Numbered from the stretch's first letter, positions 26,034 to 34,642 are shown. The stretch: DNA of 64,000 bases from Rhinopithecimicrobium faecis (GCA_017942165.1 JAGKSB010000003.1:62001-126000), one strand, 5' to 3'. Notes: a model not told the origin generated them from the sequence alone. Program-made: numbers and translations.

Positions 26034-27149
26034 TTAGCGTTCTTTTATACGTTTTAGGCAATTTAGCATATCCGCGGTTATTTCTTCCTCAGCAAAGAGG
26101 GAGGCTCCAGCGGCACCATTTTCCTGTGCTAGCTTTAAGGCTTGCTCAAGCTCCGCTGTGCTATGAAAATCAGGTAGGTAAAGGCCTGCATATAGGGGGA
26201 ATTTACTGTTTAGCGCTTGCACCCCTTCCGCGACAGCATCCCCAATCCAGCTGACAGGTTCTCGGTAGAATCCGTGGTATATCATTGGGAATACGGCATC
26301 TAAATTCCAGTTTACCCAATCCTGGCGCACATTACGTTTGGCTACTTCGGGTGTAGGGAAGACTGCCGCAGATAGGGGCTTTTGGTAAGATTTCGCTACA
26401 TCAGCGATTTTATTTACCACCTTGGTCACCTGTTTGTACCGGAAGTTGCGCCATGACAGGCTTTCTTGGGGGTGCTGTACCTTATCAATGTCTATACCCG
26501 TCTCCTTTAGGAAAGCTTGCTTACTGTAGCTGCTGTAACAGAAGTCGTAGTCGGCCATCTCGGTACTTTGGTCAAGTTTATAATTATCCCATAGGTTGAC
26601 AGGGAGGCGTACATCTGGGTAACGTATATAATCTAGGTGCAGCCCATCGACATCTTTCTTTTCCAGCTGCTCGGCAGCTTTTTCAGCTAAGTATTGAGGT
26701 ACATCCGGGTGGGAGGGGGAAAGGAATCTATAATAGTTTACATATGCTGGAGCTGTAGCGCAGGATTTCCCAGATCTACTGACGGCATACCATTCAGGGT
26801 GCTTCTCAAGGAGCTCCTTTTCACCGCGATTCATGGTCCACATCCAGCGATGAGCTTGTAGGCCTAAGCTTTTAGCTATTTGAAAATGTTTTTCGCTGTA
26901 GTCTTCAAAAAGGAGGCCTACCACACCGGCATCTTTCCAGGATTTATACCTTGCTTTTAGGGTGTTTTCGCTATCCTGCTTCTTTGGGCGTACCCAGATC
27001 CAATAGTTAAATGCATGTGCTTTCTGCTGAAAGTCTTTGGTTGTAGTATTGCTATCTAGGAGGTAAATTCCATTTGCGGAGGCTGCTTTTGAGAGGCTTA
27101 GTCCTCCGAGTCCCAGTAGGGCTGATTTAATAAAATTTCTCTTGTTCAT
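26034..27149 (-). CDS. Exported GH10-like glycosidase-fold protein (GHL10/DUF187-type)
   Basis: A 371-residue exported protein with a Sec-type signal (FIKSALLGLGGLSLSKAASA, preceded by KRN). The mature part resembles the family of glycosyl-hydrolase-like TIM barrels typified by YngK. It has an aromatic FNYWIWVRP start, the strand motif DGLHLDYIRYPDVRLP, and later LDAVFPMIYHGFYREP with the barrel-end Asp/Tyr pattern. Family members are thought to act on extracellular or cell-wall polysaccharides, but no substrate is established here. It directly follows a CBM9-like protein gene (13-base gap), so the two probably act on the same glycan. Confidence 0.65.
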   Translation of the reverse strand: MNKRNFIKSALLGLGGLSLSKAASANGIYLLDSNTTTKDFQQKAHAFNYWIWVRPKKQDSENTLKARYKSWKDAGVVGLLFEDYSEKHFQIAKSLGLQAHRWMWTMNRGEKELLEKHPEWYAVSRSGKSCATAPAYVNYYRFLSPSHPDVPQYLAEKAAEQLEKKDVDGLHLDYIRYPDVRLPVNLWDNYKLDQSTEMADYDFCYSSYSKQAFLKETGIDIDKVQHPQESLSWRNFRYKQVTKVVNKIADVAKSYQKPLSAAVFPTPEVAKRNVRQDWVNWNLDAVFPMIYHGFYREPVSWIGDAVAEGVQALNSKFPLYAGLYLPDFHSTAELEQALKLAQENGAAGASLFAEEEITADMLNCLKRIKER

Positions 27150-27161
27150 CGTTCGGTGATA

Positions 27162-28241
27162 TTAGGTTTCTAGCTGTCCTTTAGGATCAATAGACTTCTT
27201 ATTGTTTGGGTTATTTTTGTCTGTTAGCAGTATGCGGTAATAATTTTTTAAGGTATAGAATGCTATTTTATACTTTGCTTGAAGCTTATTTAAGGTAGGA
27301 TTGCCGGCACTTAGCTGCTGGAGGCTTTGGGCATATTTCTTATTTTTTTGAAAATAGATTCCTTGCGCATAATGAAGGTTCCAAAGGTCTTTTTCTAAGG
27401 CTGCAGAAGTTGGCGTATGGAAGTCGGCCGTGGGTTGCTGGTCTATAAAATTTAAATAGCCCCAGCGTTCTGGGAGGTGCATATTTACGATGCCAATTGG
27501 GGACCATACCCAGTTGTCCTCCTCTTTGCCTTTTACGCGCTGGTAGCGCCCCTCATGAATCTGATGCTGCCATTGTACTCTGGAAAAATTTAAGCGCCAT
27601 ACATCGCCTATTTTAGGAGATTTGGGGTCTCCAAAAAAGTTTAGCGCCTGAAAGGGGATCGCTATTTCTACGGTCCAATATTGGTCAGTATCTGTGGGGT
27701 TGTTTAGTGTGCCTACATGTTTAATGGCGGTCTTCATACCTTTGACATCCCATTGCAGCTTGGCTTTACCACCATAGCGGTACGGCTTGAGCATAAGGAG
27801 GTCCATAACGGTGTTAAGGGGATTCATTTCGATCTCAAAATAAGCATCTTGGTTTTCATTGGGTTTGATAAATACTTCGAAGTCGTTATTATGGTAGATA
27901 ATGGTGTCGTGTTGCAATAAGGTGCCCCAGATATGAGGCTCTTCTAGTTTAGCGAAAATATAAAGGTGTTCTTTATCCCAGAGCATCTTTACGGCAGTTT
28001 TATAGGTAGGCTTGCTGTGGTTGGCGCCTTGAATATCGATAAAGTCTGCTGTCCAGGGGGCCTGTTGCCAATCCTGCTCTTGGTCATCACCATCTATCGT
28101 CAGGGCAGCATGCGTGCTTCTCACTTGATAGTGTAGTGGGGGAGATTGCATTTGCAGGATATCTTGAACGGTATTTTGCGCTTTAGCAGGTAAGCAGACT
28201 ATAAAGCTGCTTAGCAAGAGGGTGATGGCTGATATTTTCAT
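27162..28241 (-). CDS. Secreted carbohydrate-binding family 9-like protein
   Basis: The frame is open to 28289, but the ATG at 28241 is preferred because it gives a clean signal peptide (MKISAITLLLSSFIVCLPAKA, with cleavage near AKAQ). The mature part starts with a CBM9-type beta-sandwich: LTIDGDDQEQDWQQAPWT, YKTAVKMLWDKEHLYIFAKL, then NNDFEVFIKPNENQDAYFEI and WTVEIAIPFQALNFFGDP. These are the family's Asp/Trp/aromatic landmarks. The C-terminal 100 residues are helical and basic. It probably binds oligosaccharide ends and works with the GH10-like protein encoded just downstream. Confidence 0.7.
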   Translation of the reverse strand: MKISAITLLLSSFIVCLPAKAQNTVQDILQMQSPPLHYQVRSTHAALTIDGDDQEQDWQQAPWTADFIDIQGANHSKPTYKTAVKMLWDKEHLYIFAKLEEPHIWGTLLQHDTIIYHNNDFEVFIKPNENQDAYFEIEMNPLNTVMDLLMLKPYRYGGKAKLQWDVKGMKTAIKHVGTLNNPTDTDQYWTVEIAIPFQALNFFGDPKSPKIGDVWRLNFSRVQWQHQIHEGRYQRVKGKEEDNWVWSPIGIVNMHLPERWGYLNFIDQQPTADFHTPTSAALEKDLWNLHYAQGIYFQKNKKYAQSLQQLSAGNPTLNKLQAKYKIAFYTLKNYYRILLTDKNNPNNKKSIDPKGQLET

Positions 28242-28426
28242 TGCTGTAGGTTGTACTTTAAAAGTATGATAAAATGTTTTAGCAAACAAATAAATCTAAT
28301 TTTTAGCTGTTCTGTGACAGCGTAGTTACAGCGGGAGGGTTAAATTTTTAATATTTTTTTGCTGTAGGGGCAAACATTCTCCTGAAATCCTTACTTTTAA
28401 TACCAACGTATAAAAGAATTGAAAAG

Positions 28427-28684
28427 ATGGAAAAATTAATTACTGATTTAGTGGAGAAAGCGGGCTTATCTCCAGAGATGGCACAGAAAGCGCTTCCTGT
28501 GGTGTTAAATTTTGTGAAGGATAAGTTACCTGCAGGATTATCAGAGCATGCGGAAGATTTATTGCAAGGAAAGATGGACTTGTCTACTATTATCGCGCAG
28601 TTAACGCAAGGTGGTGGTGCTGAAGGTGGTCTTGGCGGTATGTTTGATAAGGTTAAAGATATTTTTGGCGGAGACCAGAAATAA
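28427..28684 (+). CDS. Small helical protein of unknown function
   Basis: An 85-residue acidic, helix-rich cytoplasmic protein starting MEKLITDLVEKAGLSPEMAQ, with a Gly-rich segment near residues 62-72 (GGGAEGGLGG) and an FDKVKDIFGGDQK end. Proteins of this shape are widespread in Bacteroidota and resemble the DUF2267/DUF937 type helical bundles, but I cannot assign a family firmly. It is monocistronic, divergent from the CBM9-like gene and convergent with rplS across a shared terminator. Confidence 0.7.
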   Translation: MEKLITDLVEKAGLSPEMAQKALPVVLNFVKDKLPAGLSEHAEDLLQGKMDLSTIIAQLTQGGGAEGGLGGMFDKVKDIFGGDQK

Positions 28685-28723
28685 AAAAATCCCGCTGAAA
28701 AAGGGGATTTAGCAACAAAGCAT

Positions 28724-28760
28724 AAAAAAAGGATTTCATGTATAATGAGATCCTTTTTTT
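28724..28760. terminator. Bidirectional terminator between the small protein gene and rplS
   Basis: A long stem of AAAAAAAGGAT...TCAT paired with ATGA...ATCCTTTTTTT, having A run and T run on opposite sides, between converging genes. Confidence 0.75.
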
Positions 28761-28779
28761 ATACAGAAGTAGTTCGTAA

Positions 28780-29127
28780 TTAAATTCTTTTTGATTTAAT
28801 ACGAGCAGCTTTACCAGTAAGGCCACGTAAATAAAATAATTTCGCGCGACGTACTTTACCGTAGCTGTTTACTACAATTTTTTCAATGTTAGGCGAATTT
28901 ATAGGGAAAATACGTTCCACACCAACGCCATTTGAAATTTTGCGTACAGTGAAAGTTGAATTAACACCTTCGCTGTTTAATTGGATAACCACCCCTTGGT
29001 AAATTTGGATACGCTCCTTATTTCCTTCGCGAATTTTATAATGAACGCTTATGGTGTCTCCAGCTTTGAATGCGGGAACATCATTTTTGATTACCGCTTG
29101 TTCTTCTACAAATTTTACTAAATCCAT
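28780..29127 (-). CDS. rplS: 50S ribosomal protein L19
   Basis: A 115-residue ribosomal protein with the family pattern: [60 protein letters not shown] and the basic C-terminus [21 protein letters not shown]19 sits at the 30S-50S interface near the aminoacyl-tRNA site. Here it stands alone and is not next to trmD/rimM/rpsP, as is usual in Bacteroidota. Confidence 0.97.
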   Translation of the reverse strand: MDLVKFVEEQAVIKNDVPAFKAGDTISVHYKIREGNKERIQIYQGVVIQLNSEGVNSTFTVRKISNGVGVERIFPINSPNIEKIVVNSYGKVRRAKLFYLRGLTGKAARIKSKRI

Positions 29128-29971
29128 GATTTCGAGTAATTAAATACGATTATTAGCCTGTAAAAATCGGAATGCAATATTACGGCTTTTTTTTGACTTT
29201 TTAAAATAGTTTTTTCAAAAAAAGATTTGATGCCGCTATAATTGGGTGCAAAGATAAGGAAAGGATTGGTTTTTAAAATGTTTAATTTAGAATAGTTTCG
29301 ATTGGGTAGGTATGTCGCTCATTTTCATGGGGGTTAATTTTCGCTTGTGCTAAGGGTTTTTTGTGAATTCTATTGCTGAAATTGGCTTTTCTGGGCTATA
29401 GTCTTCTCTATTCGGTGCTTTTTGCCTTTTTTTTATTAGAAAAAATACGGCTATTTGTCTGTCTTGACAACATTTGTTGCTGTTGTGTTTTACTTTTCCC
29501 AAGGATTCCTTGTAATTTATTTTTTAAAATTAAATCATATGTAACAACGCTCTGCATGTTTGCGGTAGACAGTGCGAGGTCGTCGCTGCTGTTAAATTTT
29601 TCTGCTGCGCTTTTGTGTTAAAGGTTTCAATTGGGGAAATCAGGTTGGAAATCTTTCGTCTTATTGCTGCGCTTGTAATTATTGGGGTCCCCAGTTAAGG
29701 CTCATGTTCCCAATAAAGATTCTTCGCTATTTGAAGGGATGGATTTTCCAGAGCTGGTGTCTATATATATCTTTACGGTGAAACTCCTTGAAGAGTATCT
29801 TAGACTTCCATATTATTGGCTACGACTTTATAAATGATTATTTCTAGTACTCAATAATTTTAGCTTCTTGGGGCTTTTCAAGCTTTTAAGCTTGCTTTAG
29901 CAATAATATTTCTGTTTGAATAAAAATATGTTTCATAAAATCAGTCAGTTAAATGGTTTCTTGTTTTTTTA
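29128..29971. other. Gene-poor, AT-rich intergenic stretch
   Basis: About 840 bases between rplS and the first tRNA-Pro promoter. I see no frame with convincing coding character, no strong hairpin and no repeat. A Cys/Phe/Leu-rich open frame at 29373-29621 on the plus strand has no recognisable features. Confidence 0.5.
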
Positions 29972-30003
29972 TTTGTCATTATAAAAAATGTGCTGTATAT
30001 TTG
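29972..30003 (+). promoter_or_regulatory. Promoter of tRNA-Pro copy 1
   Basis: TTTG (29972-29975) and TATATTTG (29996-30003) with a 20-base spacer match the Bacteroidota -33/-7 consensus. The -7 box and the following leader to the tRNA are shared with copy 2; the -33 region is not. Confidence 0.7.
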
Positions 30004-30040
30004 CATCACAATAAAAAAACAAAGGTGATACCATTGTAAT

Positions 30041-30114
30041 CGGGGTGTAGCGTAGCCCGGTATCGCGCCTGCTTTGGGAGCAGGAGGTCGTAGGTTCGAA
30101 TCCTGCCACCCCGA
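30041..30114 (+). tRNA. tRNA-Pro (anticodon UGG), copy 1
   Basis: A 74-base cloverleaf: acceptor arms CGGGGTG (30041-30047) and CACCCCG (30107-30113) pair perfectly with discriminator A. The anticodon stem CCTGC/GCAGG encloses TTTGGGA with anticodon TGG, and the T arm has the GGTTCGAATCC pattern. The 3' CCA is not encoded. It is identical to the tRNA at 46825-46898. Confidence 0.95.
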
Positions 30115-30115
30115 C

Positions 30116-30147
30116 AAAAAGCCACTGAGAAATCAGTGGCTTTTTTT
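30116..30147 (+). terminator. Terminator after tRNA-Pro copy 1
   Basis: A perfect stem GCCACTGA/TCAGTGGC with a GAAA tetraloop, flanked by an A run and a run of seven T. Confidence 0.85.
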
Positions 30148-30161
30148 GTTTACGCGGTATT

Positions 30162-30425
30162 TCAATGACTTCGTGCTAATAGTTGTTTATGTGTATCACC
30201 ATTGGAAAGTATTTCTGGAAGATATTCTTTTTTCTGACGTCGGCACTTTTCTATATGTATATTCTCTTCATCCAATGCCTGCCATCTATATTTAATACAC
30301 ATTTCCTGCAGCGCTTCTATGGCTAAGCGTTGAACGCAAATGCGATCGGTTACGCGCACAGCATAGGGTAAGGCGCTTTTGTTTTGAGGTATTATCGCGG
30401 TATAGACGACATAACTTTCGACCAT
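30162..30425 (-). CDS. Hypothetical protein
   Basis: An 87-residue frame from the ATG at 30425; the frame is open further upstream to about 30480 with a TTG at 30446. The sequence is cytoplasmic-looking with mixed charge (VRVTDRICVQRLAIEALQEM, then a Cys/Arg/Lys-rich end). Codon use (CGC, GCC, TTA, GAA) resembles the core genes rather than the AT-rich DNA just to the right, which favours a real or formerly real gene. I recognise no family. It could be the 3' end of a decayed longer gene, since no good promoter or start context is visible. Confidence 0.4.
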   Translation of the reverse strand: MVESYVVYTAIIPQNKSALPYAVRVTDRICVQRLAIEALQEMCIKYRWQALDEENIHIEKCRRQKKEYLPEILSNGDTHKQLLARSH

Positions 30426-30725
30426 TAACGCCGTAAAATTCGCCAATAGTATGGATGCTATTCGGGCTCGTATTGATTGACCTCTTTATTTTTAACTCAA
30501 AAATAGAAATTTTATGAATACTCCAAAATTGTTGGTCTTGATCCTTAATTTTTCTTTAGATAATTACATGAGTGCTTTTTTGTGCATTGAACTAAAATAT
30601 CTTAGTACTATACTAAATTATAATACAGCAGGATTCCGAAAATGCTAAAAAATAGAGTAGGTTAACTTTTTATAAATAAAAAGCATTAAAAACTTAAAAA
30701 AATTAGGATTAATGAGCTAACAGAA

Positions 30726-30869
30726 ATGGAATTAACTAATATCCAAGGTGGTGGTAAATATTTTGAATATACATGGTCTAATACAAACAATCCTCTTATT
30801 TATACAGCTGAAGCAGTGGGAAACGGAGCAAAAGCAGTTGCTAATGGAGTAATTTTGTTATTCAATTAA
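30726..30869 (+). CDS. Double-glycine leader peptide, bacteriocin-like, with damaged leader
   Basis: The frame ending at 30869 encodes a 47-residue peptide from the first ATG: MELTNIQGGG, then a 37-residue part that is Gly/Ala/Asn-rich (AEAVGNGAKAVANGV). ELTEMELTNIQGGG is the pattern of class II double-glycine leaders, with cleavage expected after GG. A full leader beginning KSIKNLKKIRINELTEMEL can be read only if the 7-base A run at 30696-30702 had one more A, and its first codon would be ATA (30676) instead of ATG. The precursor therefore looks damaged, or starts late. No C39 peptidase transporter is nearby. A CPBP-type membrane protease gene follows. Confidence 0.5.
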   Translation: MELTNIQGGGKYFEYTWSNTNNPLIYTAEAVGNGAKAVANGVILLFN

Positions 30870-31350
30870 TTTTACTAAAAATAGGATTAAGAAGAGGGCT
30901 CCTAAAAGTAGTCTGCCCTCTTTTATTTTTTCCATTTTTGGGAATTAAATACCACGAGTAGACTTATCTGCTTCGATACTGCGGACTCTTTACCTAATGA
31001 AATTTTTAAATTAATCGTTCTAAATTAACAAAGTAAAAAAAATTTTCCCAAATACCATATGGCAATTTATACTAACCCTTTTTACTGCTCTAATAATTAG
31101 CTCTCCATTACTATTTCTTGAATCTTTACTAGGCAAAAATACAACTCAAAACATTTTATTTTTTGCTTTTTGCACTCTTGTAATAGTAATCTTTAGATAT
31201 AAGAACATTAAAAATAATATAATAATCTCAGAAACTAAGTTAAGTCTTGACCGTCAATTTCTAGTCACAATTTTTATAACTATAATCACTCTTTTATTAA
31301 TAATTCAACCATTTAATTTTTTTCTTTATAAACATATATTAAATAAAGAT

Positions 31351-31779
31351 ATGATTAATAGCTCGTTATCCTTTCAGGTAGTAATTGGTGCAATATTTTT
31401 TGCTCCTTTTTTTGAAGAAATAATTTTTAGAAAATATCTATTATCGGGATTGTCAGAAAGAATTAGTCCAATAAAAGCAATAATTATAACATCTATACTG
31501 TTTACCATAATTCATATCAATGCTATTCAATTGTTTTCTGCATTTGTATTAAGCCTATTTTTTAGTTATCACTTTTTAAACTATAGAAATATAGCAGCAG
31601 TTATATTTCTACATATGATGAGCAATTTAATAACATTATTGATTGGACATCTTAAATTGGATTATCCGTATATTAATCTATTTTATGAAAAATATTACTT
31701 CTTATTGTTTATAAGTGGCGCAATAGTAATTTGCTTCTTAATAAAGAAATATAGAAAAAATTTACTATTACATTTATAA
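31351..31779 (+). CDS. CPBP (CAAX/Abi-type) intramembrane protease, N-terminus unclear
   Basis: From the first ATG the protein has 142 residues and the full CPBP core: motif 1 FFEEIIFRKYLL (E22, E23, R27), motif 2 FTIIHINA (H55), and motif 3 FLHMMSN (H88, N92). These are the glutamic-type intramembrane protease residues. The same frame is open upstream back to the stop at 31021-31023 and encodes further hydrophobic helices (WQFILTLFTALIISSPLLFL), but no ATG, GTG or TTG is found there. The natural start seems to be lost or non-canonical. In Gram-positive bacteria such proteins give bacteriocin self-immunity or process peptides, which fits the neighbouring double-glycine peptide. DNA is very AT-rich. 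Confidence 0.75.
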   Translation: MINSSLSFQVVIGAIFFAPFFEEIIFRKYLLSGLSERISPIKAIIITSILFTIIHINAIQLFSAFVLSLFFSYHFLNYRNIAAVIFLHMMSNLITLLIGHLKLDYPYINLFYEKYYFLLFISGAIVICFLIKKYRKNLLLHL

Positions 31780-31877
31780 TTTTATCATATCCAATTTGAC
31801 CTTGAAAAAGGAAAAGTCTACCTTTTCTATGGTATCGTCCCGCTAACTTTTTCACTATTTTTAACCATTACATAGTT

Positions 31878-32111
31878 ATGAAGGGCAAAGAAGATTTTTT
31901 GAACAACAAGGATTTTTTCTTCAAAGAATTGCATAAAAAAGCGGTTGAACATCTGTTATGTGCTGAGTTAGAAGAATCCACAAAAAAATGGACAATGCCT
32001 ATTCATAATTGGGAATTGTTTTAAATCAATTTACGCTTATTTTTGACAAAAGGCTCAGATTATAAAATCCAAGCCTAACTTTTTAACTTACACACTTTAT
32101 AAGATAGTGTC
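31878..32111 (+). mobile_element. IS256-family remnant 1 (internally deleted transposase)
   Basis: A frame from ATG 31878 gives an N-terminal IS256-like piece (FFKELHKKAVEHLLCAELE) joined directly to the transposase C-terminus ESTKKWTMPIHNWEL. A missing base then shifts the frame; in the next frame the end LNQFTLIFDKRLRL and a stop at 32063-32065 can be read. About 340 codons of a normal transposase are therefore missing. The 3' flank to GATAGTGTCT (about 32103-32112) is shared with remnant 2 at 47057-47207 and may be the element's right end. Non-functional. Confidence 0.75.
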
Positions 32112-32120
32112 TCTGTCATT

Positions 32121-32423
32121 TTATAATTCATAACTAACTAGGTATAATTCATTAACGAGCTTGGTTCTCTTTATGCCCACGGGCTCCTTTTTCAATAATT
32201 GTTTGATTTCTACAAACCTAGTGGCTTTATCTAAAAATATTCTTGTTTGAAGCTTTTCTGAAACCCAAGTTGCAAAATCAATAAACTCTGGATCATTCAT
32301 ACTGTACTTAAAATCTTCTGCAAGGCTTTTAAATTCCCAATTTGAACTTTCATTCTTATCAAAGTCCAAAAAATCTTTTTCAAGAAATTTATCTAACAGA
32401 TATGTATTTGAAAAAAATGTCAA
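32121..32423 (-). pseudogene. C-terminal remnant of a TPR/SEC-C-type cytoplasmic protein
   Basis: A 100-residue frame that starts only with TTG. The same frame continues upstream for about 35 more codons (FLFEWTFVLFKSNKLKEAER, a TPR-like helix pair) before a stop, without an ATG. The readable part, including FSNTYLLDKFLEKDFLDFDK and WEFKSLAEDFKYSMNDPEFI, looks like the C-terminal half of Bacteroidota helical-repeat proteins, and the 5' part is missing. It lies 10 bases from the end of IS256 remnant 1, which may have caused the truncation. The family assignment is from memory of similar sequences and is uncertain. Confidence 0.45.
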
Positions 32424-32794
32424 GTGCAGTTTACGCTCCGCTTCTTTAAGCTTATTACTCTTAAATAAAACAAATGTCCATTCAAATAAAAAAATTGGAT
32501 AGCAGCATCTACATTTTTAACAAACGTAAAAATAACAAAAAAATACCTCTTGTTTAATAGTCGCGTGTACAAACTACGCGTGTTCTATAAGACTATTAAT
32601 AAGAAAAACGGAAATTTATTCAATCTTAAAAAACCCTATAATAGGATAGTCGATTCTTCCTGTTTTTACGCACGTAGCCGAAGCGCTACAGGGCCGAATC
32701 TTCATCAAGGGGAGAAAGATAAATTTATTTTTCGGATTTATAAATTTCACATTATTAGTAGTGAAATTGAATACAAAAGGATTGATAATGGCTG

Positions 32795-32802
32795 TAACTT
32801 TG
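32795..32802 (+). promoter_or_regulatory. -7 promoter box of the tandem-domain lipoprotein gene
   Basis: TAACTTTG, an exact TAnnTTTG match, ends 18 bases ahead of the ATG at 32821. No good -33 TTTG is visible. The 370 bases upstream (32430-32790) hold no recognisable gene. Confidence 0.45.
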
Positions 32803-32820
32803 TGAAAAAAAACCAATTAT

Positions 32821-33678
32821 ATGAAAACTATAAAAAAGTTAAGTTTCGCATTTATCTTCACGCTCCTAGGGGTTACGCTATTTAGCTGTAAAAAAAATGA
32901 TGATAATAAACTTGAATTAAGCCCGAGTCAGATACTCTCCTCAACGCCATGGGAAACGACAAAAGCTGTCAATGAAAAAGGTGAAAGCATCTCTTTAACT
33001 AATCCTAGTGTAGCTGGTTCCGTAGGATTTGCTTATTTTAAAGCCAATGGTAAATTTACCATATTCTCGCTGCAAGATGCACCTAGAATACAAGGTGATT
33101 GGACGGTTTCAGCGGATGGAAAAACACGTACTTTAGTAGCTAGAAATGCCTCAGATAAAGAGTTGTTCACTCGTCAAGTGGAAATAACTGTGTTAACAAG
33201 CAAGGAGTTTACCTATAGAATATATCCGAATGAGGATAATAGAAATGTCTACTTTGATATTGTTCATACTCCAACACAACACGCTGAGCCTGAATTTGTA
33301 TTTACACCGACTCAAATATTGTCAAGTACCAATTGGGAAACAACAGGAGCTACGAATGAAAAAGGTGAAAATGTATCTTTATCAGACCCTAATGTGGTTG
33401 GCTCCGTAGGCTTTGCTTATTTCAGACCTAATGGTACCTTCGCTATTTATGGACTTAATGATGTCTTAAGAATCCAAGGAGACTGGACCGTTTCTGCTGA
33501 TGGTAAAACAAGAACGTTAGTCGCTAAAAATCCTGCTGGTGAGGTGTTATTTACACGTGTAGTAGATATTACTGTTCTAACAACAAAAGAATTTACTTAT
33601 AGGTTGTATCCAAATAACGCTGACAGATCTGTTTATTTGAATATTAAGCATACGCCTACGGATCATAGAGAGCCGTAA
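32821..33678 (+). CDS. Lipoprotein with two tandem DUF4822-like domains
   Basis: A 285-residue predicted lipoprotein: signal peptide with lipobox LFSC (Cys23). It is followed by two copies of a domain of about 130 residues, each starting with QILSST-W-TT and containing GSVGFAYF, a central RIQGDWTVSADGKTRTLVA, and the end KEFTYR-YP. The copies are about 70% identical by eye, so the duplication is internal and fairly recent. The pattern resembles DUF4822, which I recall from Bacteroidota and Firmicutes secreted proteins; function unknown. It lies at the start of the accessory segment and is followed by an AraC regulator gene. Confidence 0.75.
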   Translation: MKTIKKLSFAFIFTLLGVTLFSCKKNDDNKLELSPSQILSSTPWETTKAVNEKGESISLTNPSVAGSVGFAYFKANGKFTIFSLQDAPRIQGDWTVSADGKTRTLVARNASDKELFTRQVEITVLTSKEFTYRIYPNEDNRNVYFDIVHTPTQHAEPEFVFTPTQILSSTNWETTGATNEKGENVSLSDPNVVGSVGFAYFRPNGTFAIYGLNDVLRIQGDWTVSADGKTRTLVAKNPAGEVLFTRVVDITVLTTKEFTYRLYPNNADRSVYLNIKHTPTDHREP

Positions 33679-33787
33679 GTAACTCCAATCCATTTTATTT
33701 TTAAGCTTAAAGTAACTAATGTTCAATATTTTAGTTATTTTAAGCTTTTCTAGCTATTAGAAAATGGTATAATTTACAGTAGATGTC

Positions 33788-34642
33788 ATGCAAAATTTTA
33801 AAAATAGAATTCCGATTCTTGGGATTAATGAGTTTAGGAAAATACAAATTGCTGGACGTGCTGAAATTTTATTTAATAAGATTGACGGAGTTAATTATAT
33901 AGGAAGTCCTCATAAACATGATTTTTTTATAATTATGTTATTTGACGTTGCCTCTGGTGTGCACAATATAGATGGTATCGATTATAATATTGGAAACAAA
34001 GAGGTGCATGTTTTATTTCCTGGGCAAGTTCATACATGGAATATAAAGGCAAATACAAAAGGATATCAGCTGATGATTTCACCGCTATTTTTAGAACAGT
34101 TTGCCTCCTTTTTCAGGTTTTCCATTGCGAATTATCAGAATAACCCCGTTATAAAGCTTAGTGATGAGGCTTTTGAAAAGTTAAAATATGAGTTTATCGC
34201 TATTTTTGAAGAGCTGAAATTTGAGAATTCTCTGATACATGTACTTTACGCTCGCGCATCGGTAATTGCTGCCATCGTCAGCTCACAGGCTGAGGCATCT
34301 TTTACGGAGTTTGTAATTCATCAATCAATTGATAAGTTAGCAAACTTTAAGCTTCTAATTGACGAGTTCTATCGCAGTGAGAAATCAGTCTCTTTCTATG
34401 CTGAAAAATTAAATATTTCAGCAAATTACTTGAATATCCTTTGTAAGAAAAACTTAAAAGTGTCGGCTATGAACTTAATACATCATAAAGTTTTGGTGGA
34501 AGCGAAGAGGTTGCTGCAGAGTAATATAATGACAATTAAAGAGGTCGCCTACCACTTGGGATTTAAAAATAATTCCTATTTCTCTATTTTTTTTAAGAAG
34601 CAGACAGGTATTGCTCCCAGTGACTTTCGATCTTCTCATTAG
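33788..34642 (+). CDS. AraC-family transcriptional regulator
   Basis: A 284-residue regulator. The N-terminal cupin-like sensor has HKHDFFIIMLFDVASGVHNI and VHVLFPGQVHTWNI. The C-terminal AraC DNA-binding domain has two helix-turn-helix motifs: SVSFYAEKLNISANYLNILC and the second MTIKEVAYHLGFKNNSYFSI, ending FFKKQTGIAPSDFRSS. The N-terminal cupin form usually binds small molecules or oligosaccharides. The nearest same-strand target candidates are the preceding lipoprotein or the ankyrin gene, which follows 70 bases later. Confidence 0.88.
   Translation: MQNFKNRIPILGINEFRKIQIAGRAEILFNKIDGVNYIGSPHKHDFFIIMLFDVASGVHNIDGIDYNIGNKEVHVLFPGQVHTWNIKANTKGYQLMISPLFLEQFASFFRFSIANYQNNPVIKLSDEAFEKLKYEFIAIFEELKFENSLIHVLYARASVIAAIVSSQAEASFTEFVIHQSIDKLANFKLLIDEFYRSEKSVSFYAEKLNISANYLNILCKKNLKVSAMNLIHHKVLVEAKRLLQSNIMTIKEVAYHLGFKNNSYFSIFFKKQTGIAPSDFRSSH

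Noticed and set aside
29373..29621. An 82-residue plus-strand open frame in the gap after rplS
   Set aside because: Cys/Phe/Leu-rich composition of random AT-rich DNA, no start context, no recognisable motif.
32550..32885. A 111-residue plus-strand frame overlapping the tandem-domain lipoprotein start
   Set aside because: It overlaps the signal peptide of the better-supported gene at 32821 and has no domain; the -7 box at 32795 fits the lipoprotein gene instead.
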